NCBI GenBank assembly: GCA_021773175.1
Contig: JAJFKO010000011.1
Span: 1 to 64,000 of the forward strand
From: Gammaproteobacteria bacterium
Lineage (GTDB): Bacteria; Pseudomonadota; Gammaproteobacteria; JAJFKO01
Length of the DNA stretch: 64,000 nt
Reading direction: 5' to 3'
Below the pieces are notes generated by a model that saw nothing but the letters and a program-made list of their open reading frames with translations, made no database searches and was not told where the DNA came from. The translations under genes and the position numbers were made by a program. Positions 35,256 through 44,974 of this stretch are shown here, in pieces (within the stretch, counting starts at the first letter, position 1; each line of letters starts with the position of its first letter).

Positions 35256-35382
35256 TTAGGACTTACGATAAATCTTTATAGACTAGGCGAAAGACTTTTC
35301 AAAAAGCCGATAGTGTAAATAATACACGAGGCTATTGGAAAAGTCTTCCAACAAAACATAAAAGGGTTTGCGTAAGTCCTAA
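35256..35382. repeat. MITE-like palindromic element B (~127 bp) inside the pur operon
   Basis: Perfect 12-bp ends TTAGGACTTACG / CGTAAGTCCTAA, inner arms AAGACTTTTC / GAAAAGTCTT, and a central GTGTA-AATAA-TACAC hairpin. Its centre matches element A in the opposite orientation (GCCGATAGTGTA). It fills the purE-purK gap and could fold as RNA when the operon is transcribed. Confidence 0.8.
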
Positions 35383-35388
35383 TATTTG

Positions 35389-35880
35389 CTATTTAGGTTG
35401 TTCCGCAACACTATCAGTTTGCTGTTGTCGGTAGTCTTTTAATGCTTGTTGTAAGGCTGGGTATTTATTACCGAGCATTGCTGTTGCGAATAATGCAGAA
35501 TTAATCGCACCAGCTTTCCCAATAGCCAAGGTGCCAACAGGAATACCGGCAGGCATTTGTACGATTGATAATAACGAGTCTAAACCTTTTAAAGCTTTAC
35601 TCTGAATGGGTACGCCAAGCACAGGTAAATGTGTTTTGGCTGCAACCATACCAGGTAAATGTGCCGCACCGCCGGCAGCGGCAATAATAACTTCAATACC
35701 GCGGTCGCTGGCATTTTCAGCGTATTGAAATAATCGGTCTGGTGTGCGATGTGCAGAAACGATTTTACATTCATACGGAACGTTTAATGAGTCGAGCATA
35801 GTTGTTGCATGTTGCATCGTTTCCCAGTCTGACTGTGAACCCATTATGACGCCGATCAATGATTGTTTTTCTTTACTCAT
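35389..35880 (-). CDS. purE: N5-CAIR mutase PurE
   Basis: 163 residues, class I Pur[22 protein letters not shown] (catalytic His) and [14 protein letters not shown] are all present. It converts N5-CAIR to CAIR, working with PurK. The C-terminal tail is Gln-rich. AGAGGG precedes the ATG. It lies 25 bases from purH. Confidence 0.95.
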   Translation of the reverse strand: MSKEKQSLIGVIMGSQSDWETMQHATTMLDSLNVPYECKIVSAHRTPDRLFQYAENASDRGIEVIIAAAGGAAHLPGMVAAKTHLPVLGVPIQSKALKGLDSLLSIVQMPAGIPVGTLAIGKAGAINSALFATAMLGNKYPALQQALKDYRQQQTDSVAEQPK

Positions 35881-35905
35881 TCTAAACAGCCCTCTTTAAA
35901 TATAA

Positions 35906-37453
35906 TTAATGTAAAAAGCAACGTTTGCCAGTGAAGTACATGGCAATACCATGTTCGTTACATGCGGTAATAACTTCCGCATCACGTTTGGAACCACCAG
36001 GTTGAATAATCGCTTGTAATTTATGTTTCGCAATAGCATCGATGCTATCACGAAAAGGAAAAAATGCATCAGAAGCTAATACCGCATCGTGACATTCACT
36101 TTGAGCTTTATGGATAGCAATATCAACAGCATCAATACGTGATACCTGTCCAGCACCCACGCCAAGAGTGGTTTGATTTTTAGTGACGACAATGGCATTT
36201 GATTTACAATGTTTGACAACTTGCCAAGCAAATAATAGTTCATTAAGAGTCGTCGCCTCTGCTTTTGTATTGGTTACACATTCAAGGTCATTAGCCGTTA
36301 GAATCTGCGTGTCAATACTTTGCAGTAACAAACCATTCTGCACAAATTTACCTGAAAATAATTGACTGGATGCTGAAAGTTCACCTGTTGACAGTAAACG
36401 TAAATTATTTTTTGTTGCTAAAATTTGTTGTGCTGTTGTTGTAAAGCTTGGGGCAATAATTATTTCAATAAAAACACCCGCTAAAAATTCTGCAATTTCT
36501 TTTGTGCACTCAGTATTCAAAGCAATCACACCACCGAATGCAGATTTGCTATCTGCTGCAAAGGCTTGCTGAAAAGCTGTGTTAATACTATTGCTACTGG
36601 CAACACCACAAGGAATGGTATGTTTAACAACAACACAGCTTGGTGTTGTAAATTCAGATACACAATTGAGAGCCGCTTCTGCATCAACAATATTGTTATA
36701 AGAGAGTTGTTTGCCTTGGAGCTGCTTAGCCGTTAAAACGCTATTACCTTTAGTGAGCATGCTTTTATAAACTGCGGCTGTTTGTTGTGGGTTTTCTCCA
36801 TAACGCAACTCGGTATCTTTAATAAAAGAGAGATTTAGTGTTTCTGGATAGCCTTCTTTGATGTCTTTTAGATAACGGGTGATGGCTGTATCATATTGAG
36901 CTGTATGCGCAAAGGCTTTAGCTGCTAACTCTTTACGTGTTTCAATGTTTATAGCGTTGTTATTGAATAATTCTGTTTTTATTAGATTGTAGTCTTGCGG
37001 CTCAACGATAACGGTGACCCATGAGAAATTTTTCGCTGCTGCACGGATCATGCTGGGGCCGCCAATATCAATATTTTCTATGGCCATTGCTTCACTACAA
37101 TTTTCTTGCTGGAGCGTGGCTACAAAAGGGTAGAGATTGCAAATAACTAAATCGATAAATTCGATGCCATGTTCAGTTGCTTCTTTAGCATGTTGATCGC
37201 GTTTTGCTAAAATACCACCATGGATCTTGGGGTGTAGTGTTTTAACTCTGCCTTGCATAATTTCTGGGAATTGAGTGACATCAGCAACGAGAGTTACAGC
37301 TATGCCGGCTTCTTGTAAAGTTTTTGCCGTTCCTCCTGTAGAAATAATACTGACACCTTGTTGCTGTAGAAATTCAGCAAATTCAACAATACCGGTTTTA
37401 TCCGATACAGAGATTAATGCACGTTGGATAGGGCGCTTAGTTGTGCTTGTCAT
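35906..37453 (-). CDS. purH: Bifunctional AICAR transformylase / IMP cyclohydrolase PurH
   Basis: 515 residues. The N-terminal cyclohydrolase (MGS-like) domain has [15 protein letters not shown] and [12 protein letters not shown]; the C-terminal transformylase has [18 protein letters not shown] and SDAFFPFRD. It carries out the last two steps to IMP. It overlaps purN by 4 bases (ATGA), so the two are translationally coupled. Confidence 0.96.
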   Translation of the reverse strand: MTSTTKRPIQRALISVSDKTGIVEFAEFLQQQGVSIISTGGTAKTLQEAGIAVTLVADVTQFPEIMQGRVKTLHPKIHGGILAKRDQHAKEATEHGIEFIDLVICNLYPFVATLQQENCSEAMAIENIDIGGPSMIRAAAKNFSWVTVIVEPQDYNLIKTELFNNNAINIETRKELAAKAFAHTAQYDTAITRYLKDIKEGYPETLNLSFIKDTELRYGENPQQTAAVYKSMLTKGNSVLTAKQLQGKQLSYNNIVDAEAALNCVSEFTTPSCVVVKHTIPCGVASSNSINTAFQQAFAADSKSAFGGVIALNTECTKEIAEFLAGVFIEIIIAPSFTTTAQQILATKNNLRLLSTGELSASSQLFSGKFVQNGLLLQSIDTQILTANDLECVTNTKAEATTLNELLFAWQVVKHCKSNAIVVTKNQTTLGVGAGQVSRIDAVDIAIHKAQSECHDAVLASDAFFPFRDSIDAIAKHKLQAIIQPGGSKRDAEVITACNEHGIAMYFTGKRCFLH

Positions 37454-38052
37454 TTATTTTCCTCTTCGATAAATTTATTTTCTGCGATGTTTCTAATGGC
37501 GTCAAGAATGGCATCACTTTCTAATTTTTGAACGCGCATTTTTAATGTTTCAGCTGTGTCAGTCATCAGAACGGGACAGGATTTCTGAGTAAGTATAGGG
37601 CCAGCATCAACGTCATGTGTAACATAGTGGACTGTGCAGCCTGTTGTCTTGCGCTTAGCATCGAGTACGGCTTGATGTACTTTTAAATCCATAAGGCCGC
37701 CAAAATCTGGTAATAATGAAGGGTGAACGTTAACAATCTTCTGTTGCCAGTGGTCGACAAATTCCTTTGATAAAATGCGCATATAGCCAATAAGAACAAT
37801 TAAATCGACATCATAACGTTCTAATAATTCGGTAAGCGCACTATCAAATGCTGAGCGTGTTACCCCTTGTAAAGAAATAACATGAGCAGGAATATTATAG
37901 TTTTGGGCGCGTTTTAAAATAGGTGCAGTTGGACGATCACTAATGACTGCTTCAATGTTGGCTGGAATTTGTTGTTTAATCATTGCTTGAATAATAGGTT
38001 CAAGAATTGTACCGCGAGTTGAGCCTAAAATGGCAAGTTTTAACTGTTTCAT
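37450..38052 (-). CDS. purN: Phosphoribosylglycinamide formyltransferase PurN
   Basis: 200 residues. The catalytic Asn and His lie in VNVHPSLLPDFGG and the Asp in DVDAGPIL, as in 10-formyl-THF-dependent PurN. The N-terminus reads LGSTRGT where many PurN have SGxGSN, a variant that still provides the phosphate loop. Position between purD and purH supports the call. Confidence 0.92.
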   Translation of the reverse strand: MKQLKLAILGSTRGTILEPIIQAMIKQQIPANIEAVISDRPTAPILKRAQNYNIPAHVISLQGVTRSAFDSALTELLERYDVDLIVLIGYMRILSKEFVDHWQQKIVNVHPSLLPDFGGLMDLKVHQAVLDAKRKTTGCTVHYVTHDVDAGPILTQKSCPVLMTDTAETLKMRVQKLESDAILDAIRNIAENKFIEEENK

Positions 38053-38080
38053 GATGCTTATCCTTTCTTCTTATAAGACA

Positions 38081-39397
38081 CTACGATTTCTGTGTATCCG
38101 TCACTTGTTTAACTTGCTTGTTAAGTAATTCTGAGGTACCGATATCTCGTCTATAAAAAATTGGGCCGCTAATTTTTTCTATTTGTATTTGAGCTTGTTG
38201 TTCTGCTGTAGCAAGGTCATGGCCTTTACCAAGTACAGCAATGGCTCTAGAGCCTAATAGCACAATATTTTCCTGTTCTTTGCTAACAGAAGCAAAAAAT
38301 AACTGTTCTGGATTAGTGACGTCAGAAATATTAATAATCTCTTGTTTTACTGGGTTATTAGGATAACCTTTCGGTACAATATATTTGCAAACTGTCGCTT
38401 GTTGAGAAAAGACAATATCAACTTTATCTAGAGTATCATTAATAATTGCTTGGCAGATCGCAATAAAATCTGTTTCTAATAACTCGAGTAAGCTTATTGC
38501 TTCAGGATCTCCAAAGCGTGCATTATATTCAATAAGGCGAACACCTTGTGCTGTTTTCATAAAGCCGCCATACAATATACCTTTATAAGCGTGGGAGAAT
38601 TTGTTTTTTAATGCTTCTATACAGGCCTCGTTAATAGCTGCTGCGGCAGCGATATCTTCTGCTGTTAAAAAAGGGAGTCGATGATTTGCACATGAATAAC
38701 AACCCATGCCTCCAGTATTGGGGCCTTGGTCATCTTCAAAAGCGCGCTTATGATCTTTAATAGTTGGCATATGCATTGAGTGATAACCATCAGTAAAACT
38801 CAATAGTGAAAATTCTTCGCCATAAAATTTTTCCTCAATGACAAAGCGTTGTTTCTGGGCTGTGAGTTCTTGGCAATAGCTAAGCGCTTCATCATGACTA
38901 TGTAAATGGTCGCCAGCAACTTGCACGCCTTTACCGCCCATTAAACCATCGGCTTTGATAACATAATCCTCGCCTAGGGTTTGGAGCATGTCTTTAACTC
39001 CATCCAGGCTCTTAAAATTCTTATATTGAGGGCCGCCAGGGATGTTATATTCCTGTAATAAGTTACGAGCAAAGCCTTTGCTTGTTTCTATCTGTGCCAA
39101 TTCTTGTGTTGGCCCAATGGCTGGAATATCTTGTTCTGCTAATCGATCAACAATACCTAAAGCTAAAGGGGCTTCAGGGCCAACAATCGCAAAATCAATG
39201 TTTTGATGTTTAGCATAATGAATAATGGCATCAAGCTCGGCTAAGTTTGCAATTAAGTAATCATGACTTAATGCCATGATGGCTGGGTTAGCATGACTGG
39301 CAAAGCAATATAACTGATAGGCTTGTGGTGAGCGAGCAATGGCTTTTGCGATAGCATGTTCTCGTCCACCAGAACCAATAAGTAAAATTTTAATCAT
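38081..39397 (-). CDS. purD: Phosphoribosylamine-glycine ligase PurD
   Basis: 438-residue ATP-grasp ligase: LLIGSGGREHAIAKAI, IVGPEAPLALGIVD, KADGLMGGKGV and NARFGDPEA. It joins glycine to phosphoribosylamine. AAGGT precedes the ATG. A fragment like the MITE terminal sequence (TTTATCGTAAGCCCTA) lies in the 29-base gap to purF. Confidence 0.95.
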   Translation of the reverse strand: MIKILLIGSGGREHAIAKAIARSPQAYQLYCFASHANPAIMALSHDYLIANLAELDAIIHYAKHQNIDFAIVGPEAPLALGIVDRLAEQDIPAIGPTQELAQIETSKGFARNLLQEYNIPGGPQYKNFKSLDGVKDMLQTLGEDYVIKADGLMGGKGVQVAGDHLHSHDEALSYCQELTAQKQRFVIEEKFYGEEFSLLSFTDGYHSMHMPTIKDHKRAFEDDQGPNTGGMGCYSCANHRLPFLTAEDIAAAAAINEACIEALKNKFSHAYKGILYGGFMKTAQGVRLIEYNARFGDPEAISLLELLETDFIAICQAIINDTLDKVDIVFSQQATVCKYIVPKGYPNNPVKQEIINISDVTNPEQLFFASVSKEQENIVLLGSRAIAVLGKGHDLATAEQQAQIQIEKISGPIFYRRDIGTSELLNKQVKQVTDTQKS

Positions 39398-39426
39398 GAG
39401 ATTACTACCTTGTTTTATCGTAAGCC

Positions 39427-40911
39427 CTATTTTGTTGTTTGCTGGCTCTCGTTTTTAGGACAACGTTTATTTTCGAATTTAGTGAGATTTTTTTCATTAA
39501 TATTCCCACTAATATAATCACCATCAAGGCATGCCATGCAAGGGCGAACAATATGGTGCTTACCTTTCCGTGTTACTGCTTCGACAAGATCAGGTATTTC
39601 TTGATAGAGTAGAATGTCAGCATCTAAGTAATCACGAACTTTTTCCAATGGTTGTTGTGACGCAATCAATTCTTTGCGTGTTGGAATATCGATACCATAG
39701 AAACAAGGGAATTTCACTGGCGGGCAGCTACTAACAAAATAAACTTCTTTGGCTCCATATTCACGTACCATAGATATGATTTCTTTACTTGTTGTGCCGC
39801 GAACAATGCTGTCATCAAGTATTAATACTTTTTTGTCTCGAATCTCAGTTTCTTGAGGGATGAGTTTATAACGTACTGAACGTTTGCGCTCTTGTTGATT
39901 CGGCATAATAAACGTACGGCCAATAAACGGATTTTTATATAATCCTTCTGAGTAACGGACTCCAATTTCATAAGCAAATGATAGTGCTGCTGTATTAGAT
40001 GTAAACGGTGCTGGTATGACAACGTCTGGCTTTATATCAGGATGCTCTTTCAACCATTGATGAGCAAGATTCTGTCCCATACGTAATCGTGCTCGATAAA
40101 CACTAACATCATCAAGTCGCGTATCGGGTCTGGCAAAATAGATATATTCAAAAATACAAGGGGCAAATTGTTTTTGCACTAGTTTCTTACGAAAAATTTT
40201 GCCTTGTAAGTCAATAAAGATAACCTCTCCTGGTTGCACATCGCCTGTATATTCAAATCCTAAAGGATAAAACATCGTGGTTTCCGATGCCATGATATAG
40301 TCTGTATGGTTTTGTTGTTGGCGCTCACCTAAAACTAACGGGCGAATGCCATGAGGATCGCGAAAAGCTATAATACCTTTACCAATAATACTCGCGACAA
40401 TGGAGTAAGATCCTTCTGCTATTTGCATGATGTTATTAGTTGCTAGACAAATTTGCTCAAAGAATTGATTACTGTCGGTAATAGTTGTTTTAGTATCAAG
40501 GCCGTCGGCAAATAGATTTAATAAAATCTCTGAGTCGCTGCCGGTATTAAGATGGCGTTGGTGATGTGTATAAAGTTTCTCAGCGAGAGATTCTGTATTT
40601 ACTAAGTTACCATTATGTGACAAGGCGATGCCATAAGGATTAAATATTTGGAATGGCTGTGTTTCGTCAGCTGAATACGTGCCGGCAGTAGGGTAGCGAG
40701 CATGAGCAAGGCCATAATTTCCTGTTAATTTACTAATATCTTCCGCATTAAAAATTTCTCGGACTAAACCAGCACCACGTTTACTATGAAAGCGATGATC
40801 GCAGGTTACAATGCCTGCGGCATCTTGGCCACGATGTTGTAAGTGAATTAAACTATCATAAAGCTCACTAGCAACAGGCTGCTGACCAATGATTCCGACT
40901 ATGCCACACAT
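39427..40911 (-). CDS. purF: Amidophosphoribosyltransferase PurF
   Basis: 494 residues. The class II glutaminase starts with Cys2 in MCGIVGIIG, and the PRTase motif is VLILDDSIVRGTTSKE. It makes phosphoribosylamine from PRPP and glutamine, the committed purine step. The C-terminal CPKN-type tail and AGGAG ribosome site are normal. Upstream lies a small exported-protein gene, not a purine gene. Confidence 0.96.
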   Translation of the reverse strand: MCGIVGIIGQQPVASELYDSLIHLQHRGQDAAGIVTCDHRFHSKRGAGLVREIFNAEDISKLTGNYGLAHARYPTAGTYSADETQPFQIFNPYGIALSHNGNLVNTESLAEKLYTHHQRHLNTGSDSEILLNLFADGLDTKTTITDSNQFFEQICLATNNIMQIAEGSYSIVASIIGKGIIAFRDPHGIRPLVLGERQQQNHTDYIMASETTMFYPLGFEYTGDVQPGEVIFIDLQGKIFRKKLVQKQFAPCIFEYIYFARPDTRLDDVSVYRARLRMGQNLAHQWLKEHPDIKPDVVIPAPFTSNTAALSFAYEIGVRYSEGLYKNPFIGRTFIMPNQQERKRSVRYKLIPQETEIRDKKVLILDDSIVRGTTSKEIISMVREYGAKEVYFVSSCPPVKFPCFYGIDIPTRKELIASQQPLEKVRDYLDADILLYQEIPDLVEAVTRKGKHHIVRPCMACLDGDYISGNINEKNLTKFENKRCPKNESQQTTK

Positions 40912-40999
40912 ATAAAGCTCCTAAATTTCCACGAATTTCTATTTGCATAGAATTTTATAAGACCCTTGATATTTTTATTTATGTTAGGGCTCGCTAGTT

Positions 41000-41542
41000 T
41001 TACTGCTGTAATTTCTGCTGCTGTTGATGCAATAATTCTGTTAATTTAACGCCATGAATTACTAATTGGCATTGAGTAGGAATTTTTTTAGCATCAAGAA
41101 GAGGGGGATGCGGCCATTTTTGCCCATAATCAGCAGTGAATTGTTGAGCGTATTGTTTTGCACGCATGATCTGCTGCATATTCATATTAGCAGCTAAAAA
41201 GTGTAGAGTTCTCTTCTGTCCTTTTAATAAAATAGGATTTTTTGTTTCTTCAAGTTGATGGTTAGCGACTAACGCCCAAGCATAAGCCAAGACAGGACTT
41301 TTGTTTACAGGTGAATGACCGACGAGATAATATGCGCTCAAGGCATTTTGATAGCCGATAATTCCTATTTGTGCACAGCGTTGGATTTTGTCGAAAGGCT
41401 GGGCAAGCAATGCCATGGCGTATTCAAGTTTAATTTTTTCAGAGGCAGAAATTTTTCCTGCTGGTATTGTCGCTGTTGCAGACAAACTGTAGCAAAGCGT
41501 TGCAACTGATAAAAGTAGCATTAATAACCTTTTCATCTTCAT
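41000..41542 (-). CDS. Small exported protein, weakly Sel1-like, inside the pur run
   Basis: 180 residues with a clean signal peptide (MKMKRLLMLLLSVATLCYS...ATA). The mature part has helical repeats faintly like Sel1/TPR units (NALSAYYLVG, SPVLAYAWALVANHQ) and ends in a Gln-rich tail. It should be periplasmic. Its ATG overlaps the purC stop (TAATG) and follows AAGGAG, so it is cotranscribed with purine genes. I do not recognise a family with certainty, and no purine role is evident. Confidence 0.65.
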   Translation of the reverse strand: MKMKRLLMLLLSVATLCYSLSATATIPAGKISASEKIKLEYAMALLAQPFDKIQRCAQIGIIGYQNALSAYYLVGHSPVNKSPVLAYAWALVANHQLEETKNPILLKGQKRTLHFLAANMNMQQIMRAKQYAQQFTADYGQKWPHPPLLDAKKIPTQCQLVIHGVKLTELLHQQQQKLQQ

Positions 41543-42474
41543 TATGTCTCCTTAAAAAAATCTGTTTGTGTTAGTATTTCGAAAATTTGTATATAGCTTT
41601 TTGCTACCTTGATAATTAGTTCCTCTGGTGCAGCCGGTAAAGTTTTATCGTTATATGGATCGCAATGTTGACGATACCAAAGACGGATAATTTCTTTATC
41701 AAAATTTTCTGGCTCTTGTTGTTGGACTAAGCGTTGGTGATAACTTGCTTTTAACCAATAACGACTAGAGTCAGGAGTATGTATTTCATCAACTAATATG
41801 ATATTGTCATTTGCATCTTTACCGAACTCGTATTTTGTATCAACCAGAATGACACCATTCTTATCTGCTTGTTGTTGACCGAAGGCAAACAAAGCTAATG
41901 CCGCTTGCGAAGTTTGTTGCCATTCAGCTGCTGTCATACGGCCTTCTGCAATAATTTCTGTTGCAGTGATAGGGCGGTCATGATCTTTATCTTTAGTGGT
42001 CGGGGTGATCATTATTTGAGGTAAAATTTGATTTTTTTGCAGTCCCTCAGGCAATGTATAGCCATTGACTTCACGCAATCCTTCTTTATACAGCGTCCAT
42101 AATGCTGTATTGGTGGTTCCAGTAATGTAATTACGAACCACAAACTCCACAGGAAAAACATGACATTTTTTGACGTTCATAGTGTTTGATTTAGGAAGAT
42201 CGATAACATGATTGGCAATGATGTGTTGAGTTTGTTGAAACCACCAGGCACTTAAGCGATTTAAAACTTCACCTTTGAAAGGAATTGCTGTGAGCTGGCG
42301 GTCGAAAGCACTTAAGCGGTCAGTAGTCATGATTGCGAGCTGTTTGCCTAAATCATACGTATCTCGAACTTTACCAACATACTTTTTCCCTTGATGCTTG
42401 GTTGTCGTAATACAATGTGGTATTTGTTGCTGGATGCGTTGTTCGATCGTTTCAATATTCATGCTAAAATCCAT
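41542..42474 (-). CDS. purC: SAICAR synthase PurC
   Basis: 310 residues, the long form. YVGKVRDTYDLG, TTDRLSAFDR, FPVEFVVRNYITGT, DTKYEFG and VDEIHTPDSSRYW cover ATP, CAIR and aspartate binding. It ligates aspartate to CAIR. ATG 42,474 follows GTAGGTAG; an internal ATG four codons later has no site. It lies 15 bases from purM. Confidence 0.95.
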   Translation of the reverse strand: MDFSMNIETIEQRIQQQIPHCITTTKHQGKKYVGKVRDTYDLGKQLAIMTTDRLSAFDRQLTAIPFKGEVLNRLSAWWFQQTQHIIANHVIDLPKSNTMNVKKCHVFPVEFVVRNYITGTTNTALWTLYKEGLREVNGYTLPEGLQKNQILPQIMITPTTKDKDHDRPITATEIIAEGRMTAAEWQQTSQAALALFAFGQQQADKNGVILVDTKYEFGKDANDNIILVDEIHTPDSSRYWLKASYHQRLVQQQEPENFDKEIIRLWYRQHCDPYNDKTLPAAPEELIIKVAKSYIQIFEILTQTDFFKET

Positions 42475-42489
42475 GCTACCTACTAAGCT

Positions 42490-43533
42490 TTATTTAATAA
42501 TGTTGATGCTACGATCACCACTGACAACTTCGCCAATCATTGCAATGTTATAATCATTAAAATGCGCTAAATCTTTTAACATTCTCTCGGCATTTTCTTC
42601 ATCTAAAATACAGATATAACCAATCCCCATATTACAGCTACGATACATTTCATGATCTTCAAGCTGGGCTAATGCTTGTAGCATGGTAAATTCTGGTAAG
42701 ACTTCCCACGTCGATTGATCTAAATTAACCGCACAGTTCTGTGGTAAAACACGAGGAATATTTTCTAGTAAGCCGCCACCAGTAATATGAGCCATACCTT
42801 TAATATCAATGTCAGCTTTTAAACTTGCCATGATAGGTCTGGTGTAATTGAGGTGTGGACTTAACAATATCTCACCGAGAGTATCATTGAAATCTGGAAT
42901 GTAGGAATCAACGTCATAGCCTTTACTAAAAAATACTTTACGTACTAAAGAGTAGCCATTGGTATGAAAACCATTCGAAGCGAAGCCTAAGATTTTATCG
43001 CCAACTTCAACACGGCGGCCATCGATAATTTTATTTTTATCAACAATACCACTGACAATTCCGACAAAATCATGTTCGCCAGATAAATAGACGTCGGGCA
43101 TTTCCGCTGTTTCACCACCAATCAATGAAACATCGTTATCAAGGCATGCTTGAGTTAAACCAGTAATGAATTCATCAATCATATTAGGATCGAGTCGATC
43201 ATTAGCAATATAATCGAGCAGAGCAATAGGTTTGGCGCCAGTAACGAGAATATCATTGGCGGTGGCACTCAATAAATCAATGCCTAGTGTATCGTAACGT
43301 TGCATCATACGGGCAATGATGGGCTTAGTTCCTAAACCATCAATACTTTGTACGAGTACTGGATGCTCATAACCTTCTGTTAATGCCTTTAAGTCGAGCA
43401 TGGCTGCAAAACCACCAATTTGGCTTAATACATAGCTTGAATAGGTGGCATTAACTTTATCTTTAATGAGGTTAACAGCTGCATTACCCGCATCAATATT
43501 GACACCGGCACTTTTATAATCAATTCTACTCAT
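42490..43533 (-). CDS. purM: AIR synthase PurM
   Basis: 347 residues. SIDGLGTKPIIA, LIGGETAEMPDVY, GFASNGFHTNGYSLVRK and MAHITGGGLLENIPRVLP are typical. It closes the imidazole ring from FGAM using ATP. It is the first gene of the minus-strand purine run, next to the divergent rnpB. purL, purB and purA are not in the window. Confidence 0.96.
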   Translation of the reverse strand: MSRIDYKSAGVNIDAGNAAVNLIKDKVNATYSSYVLSQIGGFAAMLDLKALTEGYEHPVLVQSIDGLGTKPIIARMMQRYDTLGIDLLSATANDILVTGAKPIALLDYIANDRLDPNMIDEFITGLTQACLDNDVSLIGGETAEMPDVYLSGEHDFVGIVSGIVDKNKIIDGRRVEVGDKILGFASNGFHTNGYSLVRKVFFSKGYDVDSYIPDFNDTLGEILLSPHLNYTRPIMASLKADIDIKGMAHITGGGLLENIPRVLPQNCAVNLDQSTWEVLPEFTMLQALAQLEDHEMYRSCNMGIGYICILDEENAERMLKDLAHFNDYNIAMIGEVVSGDRSINIIK

Positions 43534-43661
43534 AGTGATATTCCATTTATGGTGGGATTTATGGGGCGGATTATACCTGCTGTCTGTAAAAATGCGAAGT
43601 TGATTACTGCATAGAAATGTAAAGTTTATAAAAAAGATTCATATCTTCACCAATTTTGTAT

Positions 43662-43667
43662 TATGAT
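43662..43667 (+). promoter_or_regulatory. -10 element of the rnpB promoter
   Basis: TATGAT, 7 bases before the mature RNA start. TTCATA at 43,638-43,643 could be the -35 at 18-base spacing, but is a poor match. Confidence 0.5.
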
Positions 43668-43674
43668 TCGCCCC

Positions 43675-44038
43675 AAGAGTCGGCTAAGCAGTCGCGCTTA
43701 TACAGCTTGCTGTATGAGGGAGGAAAGTCCGGGCTCCACAGGGTAAAGTGCCAGGTAACGCCTGGGAGACGTGAGTCTACGGAAAGTGCCACAGAAAATA
43801 TACCGCCTGATGAAAGTTAGGTAAGGGTGAAATGGTGCGGTAAAAGCGCACCGCGCTGCTGGTAACAGCAGTGGCAGGGCAAACCCCACTTGGAGCAAGA
43901 CCAAATAGAGACCAACTAATCGCAAGATTAAACGTGCGACCCGCGCGTAGGTCCGGGTAGGTTGCTTAAGTCATATAGTAATATATGTTCTAGATGAATG
44001 ATTGCTCTCGACAGAACCCGGCTTATCGGTCGACTCTT
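43675..44038 (+). ncRNA. rnpB: RNase P RNA, bacterial class A
   Basis: The P1 helix is formed by AAGAGTCG at the start and CGACTCTT at the end. Between them are the universal blocks GAGGAAAGTCCGGGCTCC (CR I), AGGGTGAAATGGTGCGG, the L15 region GGCAAACCCC and the 3' ACAGAACCCGGCTTATCGGTC. It is the catalytic RNA that trims tRNA 5' ends. Frames found in this stretch on the minus strand are shadows. Confidence 0.97.
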
Positions 44039-44393
44039 AACCTTAATTTACCCATCATTATTATTCATGCTTTATTTTGTTTTCTAGGCTTAACCTAGAA
44101 AACACGCTTGAGTGCATTTATCTGGTGTAATAGATTGATTTAGATGGTGTAACAAAGAATTGTGACATCACTTTATTGGTGAAAAACATATTTTTTGTAT
44201 AGCCAGATGAATCAAGATGTTGTGCCAGGAAGTGTGATGCAACTGTGTTTTCTAGGTTTAATCTGACTTTGTTTTTTCTTCATCAAACTCCCTTTCTAAG
44301 CATTTGATTTCAAAGTTGTTCTCTGTTTGTCACCCATATCTGAGCCACATCAGAACAGTTTCATAAAAAACAATTAATTAACCCAAAAACGTG
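44039..44393. other. rnpB-mraZ intergenic region with a hairpin
   Basis: About 355 bases with no gene. A perfect 10-bp hairpin, GTTTTCTAGG / CCTAGAAAAC (44,079-44,103, 5-base loop), probably ends rnpB transcription. GTTTTCTAGG recurs alone at 44,247-44,256. Confidence 0.55.
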
Positions 44394-44423
44394 TTGACAG
44401 TAACGCTAATGAATTAATATAGT
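44394..44423 (+). promoter_or_regulatory. mraZ promoter of the dcw cluster
   Basis: A consensus -35 TTGACA at 44,394-44,399; candidates for -10 are TAATAT (44,415-44,420) or TATAGT (44,418-44,423). The second gives an 18-base spacer. It overlaps the first MraZ repeat. Confidence 0.7.
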
Positions 44424-44478
44424 GGCGACAAGTGGTAAGAAGTAGTAATTAAGTGGATCATTGTGGGAAACAAGAGGG
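44421..44478 (+). promoter_or_regulatory. MraZ operator: decameric GTGG repeats
   Basis: AGTGG, AGTGG, AGTAG, AGTGG, TGTGG begin at 44,421, 44,431, 44,441, 44,452 and 44,462, followed by GAGGG. Repeats on one DNA face with ~10-base spacing just after a promoter are the known MraZ binding arrangement, through which MraZ represses its own operon. Confidence 0.75.
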
Positions 44479-44485
44479 TTAGAAA

Positions 44486-44941
44486 TTGTTCAGAGGGATC
44501 ACCGCACTAAACTTGGATACAAAAGGGCGATTAGCGATACCCACTCGTTATCGAGAAGCCTTGCAAGAAGAATGTGATGGACAAGTGGTTTTAACAATTG
44601 ATACCGAATCTGCTTGTTTACTTCTTTACCCGGTAACGGAATGGGAAGTAATAGAAAAGAAACTGGAGGCATTGCCTAGTTTCAATCGAGCTGCTCGTAG
44701 AATACAAAGATTGTTAATCGGGCACGCTACAGATTTAGAAATGGATAGTCATGGAAGGCTATTAGTACCGACCTTGTTACGTGAGTACGGCAGCTTTGAT
44801 AAGAAAGTTATGCTTGTTGGACAAGGCAAAAAATTTGAGATGTGGAGTGAAGATCTATGGCTCAAAGAGCGTGAAACATGGCTAGGTGAAGAGGTGAATA
44901 CCGATGAATTACCTGATGAAATGTTATCGCTTTCGATTTAG
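44486..44941 (+). CDS. mraZ: Transcriptional regulator MraZ
   Basis: 151 residues with two AbrB-like halves: LDTKGRLAIPTRYRE near the start and MDSHGRLLVPTLLREY in the second half. It binds the repeats just upstream and controls the cell-wall cluster. It starts with TTG at 44,486, the codon giving the standard MFRG N-terminus, with GAGGG 7 bases upstream. Confidence 0.95.
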   Translation: MFRGITALNLDTKGRLAIPTRYREALQEECDGQVVLTIDTESACLLLYPVTEWEVIEKKLEALPSFNRAARRIQRLLIGHATDLEMDSHGRLLVPTLLREYGSFDKKVMLVGQGKKFEMWSEDLWLKERETWLGEEVNTDELPDEMLSLSI

Positions 44942-44974
44942 ATGGCTAAATAATAATAATAATAAGAAAGTAAA

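Noticed and set aside
43698-43925. Minus-strand open frame of 75 codons
   Set aside because: It lies wholly inside the RNase P RNA gene.
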